Below, piece after piece: positions 6,712-11,239 of a stretch of 11,239 nucleotides of DNA. A model generated the notes under the pieces. It ran no database searches and was not told the origin of the DNA. It was given only the letters and a program-made list of their open reading frames with translations. The stretch is from Actinomycetes bacterium. Its GTDB lineage: Bacteria; Actinomycetota; Actinomycetes; Propionibacteriales; Propionibacteriaceae. The DNA is taken from NCBI GenBank assembly GCA_023412435.1, contig JAEYNS010000196.1:1-11239 (forward strand). The letters run 5' to 3'. Position 1 is the first letter of the stretch. The number at the start of each line of letters is the position of its first letter. Made by a program: the position numbers and the translations under genes.

Positions 6712-7990
6712 AGCTGAGGTTGGTGTACCCCGCCACCGACAGCGTCAGTGTCGCCTTGCGCGAGGTGAAGACCCGCAGCTTGCCGCCGTTGCCCACCGGC
6801 ACTTTCACCGTCACGGTCCTGGTGCCCTTCGGCAGCTTTACCCGGACGCTGGAGGAGACCGGTGAGTCCGAGGCCCCGAGCGACACATAGCCCTTGCCCG
6901 GGCCTTTGGTGACCTTCACCTTGACGGTGACCGTGTCCAGCATCGCGAGCTTCGCCGTTGGCACGGCCGTGCCCATCACCTTGGGGTACTTGCGCTTGTT
7001 GGCCTTGTACGTGGTCTTCCTGGCCACTGTGACCGCCTTGGGAAGGGTCGTAACCACGGCGGCCGGTTTCGGGTTCAGGTTGATGCCGCCGGACAGCAGC
7101 AACGCCCGGGCCGCGGTCGGCTCGTCGGAGCTGATGCCCTGGAGCTTGCCGCCGTAGTAGATCGAGTAGGCCCGGAACTCCGGGGTGGTGATCTCCCACG
7201 GGACCGGATCCATCCCCTTGGTCTTGATGTACTTCAGCAGGTTGGCCGGACTGTCCTTGGCCTTGATCCCGAAGCCGTCGGCACCCAGGGAGGCGGCCAG
7301 TCGAACCCGCGACAGGTCCATCGCCTTGTTGTCGAGGCCCACCACCCGGATCCTGGGCGCCAGCTTGCGGATCGTGGGCAGCGTGGTGGCCCACCGGAAG
7401 GTCAGGATGGACGAGCGCTCGAGCAGGTTGTGCCGCTTGAGCAGTTTGATCGCGCGCTCTGCGTACAGCCGCTCGCCGGACGCGGGCTGCCCCGAGTAGG
7501 TCTTGATGTCCAGGTCGATGCGGACCTCCGAGGGCTTCACCACCTCCGCGAACTCCTCGAAGGTCGGGATGGGGACCGTGAACTCTCCGGAGAGGTCCTG
7601 GCACCGAACGTCCCGCACCTCGGCAAGGGTCATCAGGTGGATCTGCGCGCCGGCCTTGGTGCAGCGCTGCGGAAGCCGGTCGTTGTGCGTCATCACCCCG
7701 TGTCCGTCACGGGTGAAGAGGAGGTCGGTCTCGATCACGTCGAAGCCCTGGTCGACGCTGTGCTGGTAGGCCTCGATGGAGTTCTCCGGGCGCTCAAGAG
7801 CACCGCCGCGGTGCGAGACGATGACGAACCTGACGCCCTTGTTGTTCGTGACGGGCTCGCCGTCCTCGCCCAGGGTTGCCGCGTGCCCGAACGGTGCGCC
7901 GCCGAGCAGGACAGCGACCGTGAGCAGGACGATGGCGCCGATCCTCGAGCGCGGGCGGGGGAGGGTTCGGCGCGGGATCGACGACGGCAT
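6704..7990 (-). CDS. Secreted glycerophosphodiester phosphodiesterase with beta-rich C-terminal domain
   Basis: Hydrolyses glycerophosphodiesters to glycerol-3-phosphate and an alcohol outside the membrane. Numbered from ATG 7990 (428 residues): a signal peptide with basic start and hydrophobic core at about 17–32 and a likely cleavage after GHA (37); a GDPD domain (about 54–300) with HRGG at 60–63, PEN at 68–70, E87/D89 in ETDLLFTRDG and THND at 101–104; and a lysine- and valine-rich extension (about 310–428) ending LTLSVAGYTNLSFS. C110 and C130 could form a disulfide. I prefer ATG 7990 over in-frame GTG 8005 because GAAGGA lies 7 bases upstream of that ATG. The gene is monocistronic and convergent with the phosphatase. 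Some catalytic positions are substituted (DLDIK instead of the usual E-rich strand). Confidence 0.9.
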   Translation of the reverse strand: MPSSIPRRTLPRPRSRIGAIVLLTVAVLLGGAPFGHAATLGEDGEPVTNNKGVRFVIVSHRGGALERPENSIEAYQHSVDQGFDVIETDLLFTRDGHGVMTHNDRLPQRCTKAGAQIHLMTLAEVRDVRCQDLSGEFTVPIPTFEEFAEVVKPSEVRIDLDIKTYSGQPASGERLYAERAIKLLKRHNLLERSSILTFRWATTLPTIRKLAPRIRVVGLDNKAMDLSRVRLAASLGADGFGIKAKDSPANLLKYIKTKGMDPVPWEITTPEFRAYSIYYGGKLQGISSDEPTAARALLLSGGINLNPKPAAVVTTLPKAVTVARKTTYKANKRKYPKVMGTAVPTAKLAMLDTVTVKVKVTKGPGKGYVSLGASDSPVSSSVRVKLPKGTRTVTVKVPVGNGGKLRVFTSRKATLTLSVAGYTNLSFS

Positions 7991-8090
7991 CGGCTCGTCC
8001 TTCACGGGCTGGGGGCTCGGCTTGCCGCTCAGCCTAACCCCGGCCCGGACCGGGCATCGCCGCCGATTTCCCTCCGGGCTCGAGGTTGAC

Positions 8091-8096
8091 TACAAT
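8091..8096 (+). promoter_or_regulatory. -10 box of the tRNA-Ala promoter
   Basis: TACAAT (8091–8096) is a near-consensus -10 element 21 bases before the mature 5' end of the tRNA, leaving a short 5' leader for RNase P. TTGAC at 8086–8090 abuts it and is too close to serve as its -35; the sequence at normal spacing (near 8067–8073) is a poor match. Confidence 0.5.
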
Positions 8097-8117
8097 CGGG
8101 ACCCGTCGCACAGACGC

Positions 8118-8190
8118 GGGGCTATGGCGCAGTTGGTAGCGCGCTTCCATGGCATGGAAGAGGCCACGGGTTCGAATCCCGTTAGCTCCA
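8118..8190 (+). tRNA. tRNA-Ala, anticodon GGC
   Basis: A complete 73-base cloverleaf. The acceptor stem GGGGCTA (8118–8124) pairs with TAGCTCC (8183–8189), with the discriminator A at 8190. The third pair is G·U, the G3:U70 identity element of alanine tRNA. The anticodon stem CTTCC/GGAAG (8144–8148/8156–8160) holds the loop ATGGCAT with anticodon GGC at 8151–8153, reading GCC and GCU. The T arm contains GGTTCGAATCC. The CCA end is not encoded (CCT follows). Accessory DNA begins just downstream, but I find no second copy of the tRNA 3' end in the window that would mark an integrated element. Confidence 0.98.
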
Positions 8191-8191
8191 C

Positions 8192-8326
8192 CTAGTCAGA
8201 GGCACATTCGATGCCTTCCGGCAACACACGGTCAATGAGCCCGTCCTCGTGCAACGAGTGGGCATCGTACCCGACTCCCCCGGACAACCCCACCTCTTGC
8301 AGGGGCAAGGGCTCTGCCGGCGTCAA
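8192..8326 (-). other. Short open frame, unrecognised, possible gene fragment
   Basis: On the minus strand a 44-codon stretch reads from TTG 8326 to TAG 8192–8194, with a TAA just upstream at 8333–8335. It contains GVGYDAHSLHEDGLIDRVLP, which looks protein-like, and about three quarters of its third positions are G or C, though that is only slightly above background here. There is no ribosome-binding site. It might be the tail of a decayed antitoxin or other small gene, in keeping with the other fragments nearby, but I recognise no family. Apart from this, the tRNA–vapB interval (8191–8454) holds only a CCGAC–CGTGCGCACG–GTCGG hairpin at 8372–8394. Confidence 0.15.
8199..8217 (+). terminator. 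Small hairpin after tRNA-Ala, possible terminator
   Basis: AGGCA (8200–8204) pairs with TGCCT (8212–8216) around a 7-base loop, with a further possible G·T pair outside. It sits 9 bases past the tRNA. The stem is short and has no T-run, so termination activity is uncertain. Confidence 0.3.
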
Positions 8327-8454
8327 ACACGATTAGCTGGAGGCGGACTCCGAGGATCGCCACACCGGAAGCCGACCGTGCGCACGCTAGTCGGGCATCT
8401 GCACGATTCGACCGGATCTGGCCGATCTGCGCGCGCTTCTGTATTGGCGCCGGG

Positions 8455-8471
8455 GGAGCCATAATGGCTCC
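8455..8471 (+). promoter_or_regulatory. Palindromic operator over the -10 box of vapBC, leaderless start
   Basis: GGAGCCAT-A-ATGGCTCC (8455–8471) is a perfect inverted repeat with 8-bp arms around a single base, ending one base before vapB ATG 8472. Its centre contains CATAAT (8460–8465), a good -10 box 6 bases before that ATG, so the mRNA would start at the start codon. VapBC complexes commonly repress their own promoter by binding such palindromes through the antitoxin's ribbon–helix–helix domain. The palindrome is seen; its use as operator is inferred. Confidence 0.6.
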
Positions 8472-8702
8472 ATGCCGAACATTCAGATCAAGGACGTCCC
8501 GGAGGAGACCCACGCGGTGTTGCGGCAGCGTGCCGCGGCGGCGAATCAGTCGTTGCAGGAGTACCTGCGGTCGAAGCTGGTGGCCGAGGCGGCGCAGCCG
8601 ACGGTGGATGAGGTGTTGGCCCGGGCCGGGGGTCGGGCGGGTGGTTCGCTGCCGTTGGCCGATGCGGTGAGCACGTTGCGGTTCGAGCGTGCTGGTCGTT
8701 GA
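8472..8702 (+). CDS. vapB: VapB-type antitoxin (FitA-like ribbon–helix–helix)
   Basis: A 76-residue antitoxin. The N-terminal half (about 1–42, beginning MPNIQIKDVPEETHAVLRQR and continuing through SLQEYLRSKLV) is a typical FitA-like ribbon–helix–helix DNA-binding domain: one beta-strand, then two helices. The rest (about 43–76) is the flexible region that wraps the toxin and fills its active site. It should neutralise the VapC encoded next and, with it, repress the operon through the palindrome immediately upstream. There is no Shine–Dalgarno, matching a leaderless transcript. It overlaps vapC by 14 bases. The domain is intact, in contrast to the second antitoxin at 10220. Confidence 0.92.
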   Translation: MPNIQIKDVPEETHAVLRQRAAAANQSLQEYLRSKLVAEAAQPTVDEVLARAGGRAGGSLPLADAVSTLRFERAGR

Positions 8703-9090
8703 CGCCAGCGTTCTGGCGGTCGCGCTGCTGGACGATGCTGCCGACGGTGATGCGGCGCGGGCCCGGTTGCGTGGCGAGCAACTCGCGGCGCCGGCGCTGG
8801 TCGATCTTGAGGTCGTGTCGGTGTGGCGCGGCCTGGCGCGTGGGGAGCACCTGGATGCCCGGCGGGTCCGGTTGGCGCTGGAGGATCTGCGCGCGTTGCC
8901 GCTGCAGCGGGTCGACCACACCCCACTGATCGAGCGATGCTGGGAGTTGCGGGACAACCTGACGGTCTACGACGCGGCCTACGTCGCCCTGGCCGAGGCG
9001 CTGGGCGCGACCTTGCTGACCGGCGACGCACGGTTGGCCAAGGCAACTGGCCCCCGCTGCCTGATCGAAGTCCTGAAAGCACGACGCTGA
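8689..9090 (+). CDS. vapC: VapC toxin, PIN-domain ribonuclease
   Basis: A 133-residue PIN-domain endoribonuclease; VapC toxins cut specific tRNAs or rRNA using Mg2+ and stop translation when the antitoxin is lost. The four acidic metal ligands are present: D5 in VVDASVLA, E41 in LVDLEVVS, D95 in TVYDAAYVALAE and D113 in LLTGDARLA. GTG 8689 is used because it puts MLVVDAS at the N-terminus, as in homologues, and overlaps vapB. The length is normal, so the pair looks functional. It is similar to the VapC at 10402 (shared YDA-YVALAEAL and LLT-DA-LA blocks), suggesting paralogues. Confidence 0.94.
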   Translation: MLVVDASVLAVALLDDAADGDAARARLRGEQLAAPALVDLEVVSVWRGLARGEHLDARRVRLALEDLRALPLQRVDHTPLIERCWELRDNLTVYDAAYVALAEALGATLLTGDARLAKATGPRCLIEVLKARR

Positions 9091-9149
9091 AGCACGCCTC
9101 TGTCGCCGTCCGCGCGGTCGAGGTGCTATCGACACCCACTACTCGGACC

Positions 9150-9313
9150 GGCGACCAAAGTGTTGCTATGGAGGCCGATCAACCCGGCGGGCTCCTGCGT
9201 GGGCGACCTAAGTGTGGTTCTGGGCCCCTGCAGAGCGCTGCAAACCACACTTTCGTCGCCCATCCCGACGAACCCGACGAAGCCTTGCCTTGTGAACCAC
9301 ACTTTCGTCGCCG
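9150..9313. repeat. Cluster of four ~19-bp repeats in opposing orientations
   Basis: The motif GGCGACGAAAGTGTGGTT appears four times in 164 bases. It is forward at 9150–9166 (GGCGACCAAAGTGTTGC) and at 9201–9220 (GGGCGACCTAAGTGTGGTTC). It is reversed at 9242–9261 and 9294–9313 (both containing ACCACACTTTCGTCGCC). The middle two form an inverted repeat with 17 of 20 positions pairing around a loop that itself contains TGCAG/CTGCA (9229–9233/9238–9242). The cluster fills the non-coding gap between vapC (plus) and the lipoprotein (minus). It may serve as a two-way terminator, a REP/BIME-like element or a protein-binding array. Confidence 0.75.
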
Positions 9314-9349
9314 CAAACATCCGCTCGTGCCGCGGTCGGCGCGTGCGAC

Positions 9350-9949
9350 CTATGGGACGTAGCGCTCGATGATGGCGACTGGCTCGTTGCCGATGAACCA
9401 GACTCCGAAGGGTGTGCGCCATCCGACGCCATCTTCCGACGTTGCCCGGGCGTCGTCCTCGGCGATGAAGGCGGGGAACTCGGCGCGTCGCAGGTGCTGG
9501 AACCCGTTGCCGGCGTCGACGAGGACGATGGCCCAATCCACCGTGACGGTCTTCCAAGAGACCGTCGGGTTGAGGATCGGCTCCTCGGCATTGCCGTCCT
9601 CGTATCGCGGATTCCAGGCGACCTCGTCCAGAGTGAGGGTGAGGCTCTCGCCCTGCTCGTCGTAGGTCGCGTGCTTGATCACGGCGAGATAGCGCTCTTC
9701 GATCGGTTCGCCGCTGTCGTCAGACTGGCCAAAGGCATACACCGCTTCTCGCCACGGCTCGAACGGCATCACCTGATCGTCGCCGTCCGGTTCCGGGGAT
9801 GGGGTCGGGTGAGCCGTGATCGTGACCGTGGTCGTCACGGTGGGGGCGGGGATAGGACGGTCCGCGGAGCAGGCCGTCACCAGGAGCGGCACCGTCAGGA
9901 CCAGCAGACCCACTCGGCCAACAACGGGGGTCACGCGGGGGGTGCGCAT
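9350..9949 (-). CDS. Predicted lipoprotein of unknown function
   Basis: A 199-residue protein with a lipoprotein signal: basic start (MRTPR), hydrophobic core 11–23 and lipobox LVTAC with C27 as the lipid-attachment cysteine. A Thr/Pro-rich linker (about 30–58, with TVTTTVTITAHPTPSPEP) leads to a globular, acidic domain (about 60–199) ending FGVWFIGNEPVAIIERYVP. The domain has alternating beta-like strands (KHATYDE, SLTLTLDEVAW, WKTVTVDWAIVLVDAG) and no motif that I recognise. It should sit on the outer face of the membrane. ATG 9949 lacks a well-spaced Shine–Dalgarno; CAAGAT 6 bases upstream could allow leaderless expression. It stands alone among toxin–antitoxin genes. Confidence 0.8.
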   Translation of the reverse strand: MRTPRVTPVVGRVGLLVLTVPLLVTACSADRPIPAPTVTTTVTITAHPTPSPEPDGDDQVMPFEPWREAVYAFGQSDDSGEPIEERYLAVIKHATYDEQGESLTLTLDEVAWNPRYEDGNAEEPILNPTVSWKTVTVDWAIVLVDAGNGFQHLRRAEFPAFIAEDDARATSEDGVGWRTPFGVWFIGNEPVAIIERYVP

Positions 9950-10131
9950 GCCTCGATCTTGGCACCGAGCGCATCGCGTCGGGGCCGAAACCGGGAACCC
10001 TCCCTTCGGCCGACCGCCACCGCCCTCAAGCCTGCTTCAGTGGGCCACTCGCGTCGACCCACCACGAAGTCTCGATGACCGCATCTGCGCGCCGCGTGCG
10101 GCACATCCGACTTTGCCGCCTGCGGAGCGTG

Positions 10132-10251
10132 TCAGAGCTGGAGGTGCAGCCGGAGTGCGTCGTCGAGCTGGCTGATCAGGTGCGCGGGGAGGCGCCCGAT
10201 CACCGGGCCGATCCGTTCGATGGACACCGAACGGACCTGCTCTGCGCAGGG
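10132..10251 (-). pseudogene. 3' remnant of a MazF/PemK-type toxin gene
   Basis: On the minus strand 40 codons run from a TGA at 10252–10254 to the TGA at 10132–10134. They include AEQVRSVSIERIGPVIGRLP and end SQLDDALRLHLQL. This matches the last third of MazF/PemK endoribonucleases, whose final strand and helix read like (C)EQVRxVSxxRLGxxxG...DDALRLxLxL. The N-terminal two thirds, with the catalytic surface, are absent: the reading frame stops at 10252 where plus-strand vapB sequence begins. It is therefore a broken gene, cut by recombination with the next TA module. Confidence 0.7.
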
Positions 10252-10405
10252 TCAGTCGTTGTCGGCCTATGTGGGGACGGAGCTGGCCAAGATCGCGGCA
10301 CGACCGACGAACGAGGAGATGGCTGCTCGGCTGCGTTCCAGGGACCGGTCGAGGGGCCCGAGCGTCGAGGAGATCGTGGTCGCGGTTGAGGCCGGCCGGC
10401 GGTGA
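10220..10405 (+). pseudogene. N-terminally truncated VapB antitoxin
   Basis: The frame reads ...SAQGQSLSAYVGTELAKI (about 8–25), then ARPTNEEMAARLRSRDRS and PSVEEIVVAVEAGRR. From AQGQSLS onward it is a typical FitA/VapB antitoxin: second ribbon–helix–helix helix plus toxin-binding tail. The usual first ~20 residues (beta-strand and first helix, like the start of the vapB at 8472) are missing; upstream bases instead belong to the antisense mazF tail, and the codons from ATG 10220 to 10243 are read out of that. No ribosome-binding site precedes ATG 10220. The tail could still neutralise VapC if made, but DNA binding should be lost. It overlaps vapC by 4 bases (GTGA). Confidence 0.7.
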
Positions 10406-10794
10406 TTGTGGTCGACGCCTCTGCGATGGTCGAGGCTCTCGTCGGCCGTGACGCCGACGCTGAGTTGCTCGATGCCCTGGCCGGTGACATCGACGCGCCG
10501 CACCTGCTCGATGGTGAGGTGCAGTCAGTGCTGAGGGGACTCGTCGTGGGTGGGAAGCTCAAGCTAGGAGGCGCGGTCCAGGCGCGTCAGGACTACTTCG
10601 GTCTCGCGATCACCCGGCATGAGACTGCGCCGCTGGCCGAACGAATCTGGGATCTGCGCCACCAGTTCACCAGCTATGACGCAAGCTACCTCGCACTCGC
10701 CGAGGCGCTCCAAGCGCCTTTGCTCACCTGTGATGCCAAGCTGGCAACCCGCGGCCACAGCGCCGAGGTTCACTTGCTCCCACGAACGCAATGA
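10402..10794 (+). CDS. vapC: VapC toxin, PIN-domain ribonuclease (second copy)
   Basis: A 130-residue PIN-domain toxin with all four acidic ligands: D5 in VVDASAMVEAL, E39 in LLDGEVQSV, D93 in TSYDASYLALAE and D111 in LLTCDAKLA. GTG 10402 overlaps the antitoxin stop as GTGA and has GAGG about 12 bases upstream. It seems intact although its antitoxin gene is truncated, which would be tolerated only if the toxin is silent, if the shortened antitoxin is still made, or if another VapB protects. It is similar to the VapC at 8689 along its length, so cross-protection by that intact antitoxin is conceivable but unproven. Confidence 0.9.
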   Translation: MIVVDASAMVEALVGRDADAELLDALAGDIDAPHLLDGEVQSVLRGLVVGGKLKLGGAVQARQDYFGLAITRHETAPLAERIWDLRHQFTSYDASYLALAEALQAPLLTCDAKLATRGHSAEVHLLPRTQ

Positions 10795-10833
10795 ACTGCG
10801 GTGGTCTGCGCGCGGGTGCTCGCTGACCGCGTG

Positions 10834-11031
10834 CTAGTTGAACGGGCTGATGACGGTCAGGTCCGCGACGGAAGCGAAGTCGCGCTCGTTTCGGCTGGCG
10901 ACTTCGTAGCTGTGGGCCAGGCAGATCCCGGCAATCTGGGCATCGGCCAGTGACATCGGCCAACCGGACGACTCCGCGGCGACCAGGACGCTGGCGGTGG
11001 CGCGTGCGGCCGGTACGTCGTCGTAGGCCGA
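10834..11031 (-). pseudogene. C-terminal remnant of a third VapC/FitB-type PIN toxin
   Basis: About 65 codons encode AYDDVPAARATASVLVA, then PMSLADAQIAGICLAHSYE and VASRNERDFASVADLTVISP before the stop at 10834–10836. The blocks (S/P)ISVADAQIAAIA and ATRNxRDF are the second half of FitB-like PIN toxins and hold two of the acidic residues. The N-terminal half (hydrophobic DTNV/DAS strand and the glutamate helix) is missing; upstream of about 11031 the open frame continues only as arginine/serine/proline-rich sequence antisense to the next gene. No antitoxin is next to it. It is a truncated, probably inactive toxin. Confidence 0.75.
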
Positions 11032-11085
11032 CCCCCGGCGAACACCCCGCGTGGGTGGTCGGTAGTCCCGAACTGGCGGCCTCGG

Positions 11086-11091
11086 TACGCT
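11086..11091 (+). promoter_or_regulatory. Possible -10 box for a leaderless ASCH-like gene
   Basis: TACGCT (11086–11091) fits TANNNT and lies 7 bases before GTG 11099, the same spacing as at 4930. There is no clear Shine–Dalgarno and no clear -35 box. Support rests on position alone. Confidence 0.35.
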
Positions 11092-11098
11092 CGGAGCC

Positions 11099-11239
11099 GT
11101 GCTGTTCGACGCCCGGACGCTGCGCGGCCTCAGTGAGGGGACGGTGACGCTCGCGTTCCGTCGCTGGACCTCGCCGCGAGTGAGGGTCGGGACGCGCCAG
11201 CGCACCGCCATCGGGGTGGTCGAGGTCACCTCCGTCGAC
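11099..11239 (+). CDS. ASCH-domain-like protein, N-terminal part (runs off window)
   Basis: From GTG 11099, 47 codons are open to the end of the window. The sequence starts VLFDARTLRGLSEGTVTLAFRR and continues with W, a basic stretch and VGTRQRTAIGVVEVTSVD. The pattern (L)xGIxxGxxTxxFRRW...G....T..G...V is that of small actinobacterial ASCH-domain proteins, a PUA-like fold thought to bind RNA or modified bases. The first start, the placement after a -10-like box and the GC-rich third positions support a real gene. Only the first strands are visible, so the family call is provisional. It lies head to head with the truncated VapC. Confidence 0.6.
   Translation, partial: MLFDARTLRGLSEGTVTLAFRRWTSPRVRVGTRQRTAIGVVEVTSVD

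Noticed and set aside
7991..8005. GTG 8005 as start of the GDPD gene
   Set aside because: It adds five residues and places the GAAGGA ribosome-binding site inside the coding region; ATG 7990 is better spaced. It cannot be fully excluded.
8173..8190. tRNA-Ala 3' end as a phage or island attachment site
   Set aside because: No second copy of the tRNA tail and no integrase gene are in the window, so there is no direct support.
8249..8464. 71-codon plus-strand frame between the tRNA and vapB
   Set aside because: Low-complexity composition, no ribosome-binding site, no family resemblance, and it runs through the vapBC promoter palindrome.
9150..9313. CRISPR-like array
   Set aside because: The four repeats alternate in orientation, spacers are unequal (about 34, 21 and 32 bases) and no cas genes are present.
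9494..10078. 194-codon plus-strand frame opposite the lipoprotein
   Set aside because: It is the antisense shadow of a gene with a clear lipobox; arginine- and histidine-rich with no motif.
11032..11229. Upstream part of the minus-strand frame continuing from the VapC remnant to ATG 11229
   Set aside because: Sequence turns into Arg/Ser/Pro-rich antisense of the ASCH-like gene; the PIN homology begins only near 11031.

Overview
This is a high-GC Gram-positive (actinobacterial) chromosome segment. The order obgE–proB–proA followed by nadD–rsfS–histidine phosphatase resembles the obg/proB and nadD–rsfS–gpgP neighbourhoods of Mycobacterium tuberculosis. Very high G+C, GTG starts, overlapping genes and several TANNNT boxes 6–7 bases ahead of a start codon (leaderless pattern) agree with this. 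A Propionibacteriales-like host is my guess; no taxon marker proves it.

Bases 1–4760 hold a tightly coupled plus-strand operon. It starts with the tail of a PfkB/ribokinase-type sugar kinase, then obgE (ribosome-assembly GTPase), proB (glutamate 5-kinase), a seven-helix SWEET/PQ-loop membrane protein, and proA (glutamate-5-semialdehyde dehydrogenase). From obgE on, each gene overlaps the next by 4–8 bases, so the membrane protein sits inside the proline-synthesis operon. A perfect 7-bp stem would hide the obgE ribosome-binding site and starts at the stop codon of the sugar-kinase gene. Bases 4761–4942 hold a 22-bp tandem repeat, a very GC-rich hairpin and a probable leaderless promoter.

Bases 4943–6711 hold a second coupled operon: an unannotated 40-residue single-span membrane protein, nadD (NAD synthesis), rsfS (ribosomal silencing factor) and a RHG-type histidine phosphatase that may be the glucosyl-3-phosphoglycerate phosphatase GpgP. 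A secreted glycerophosphodiester phosphodiesterase with an actinobacterial beta-rich tail reads toward it and overlaps it tail to tail (6704–8005 region). A tRNA-Ala(GGC) follows at 8118–8190.

Downstream of the tRNA the window changes to accessory DNA rich in toxin–antitoxin (TA) genes. It contains an intact vapBC pair behind a palindromic operator/promoter, a cluster of four copies of a ~19-bp repeat in opposing orientations, an orphan lipoprotein, and a second vapBC whose antitoxin has lost its DNA-binding N-terminus. That loss is by fusion to the antisense tail of a mazF/pemK remnant. Then come the 3' part of a third VapC (PIN) toxin and the start of an ASCH-domain-like gene that runs off the window. 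The second and third modules and the mazF tail look like the debris of repeated recombination among TA loci next to a tRNA gene.

The points most worth a second look are the 3+1+3 SWEET-like protein in the proBA operon, the 40-residue protein ahead of nadD, the vapB/mazF junction, and the 9150–9313 repeat cluster.
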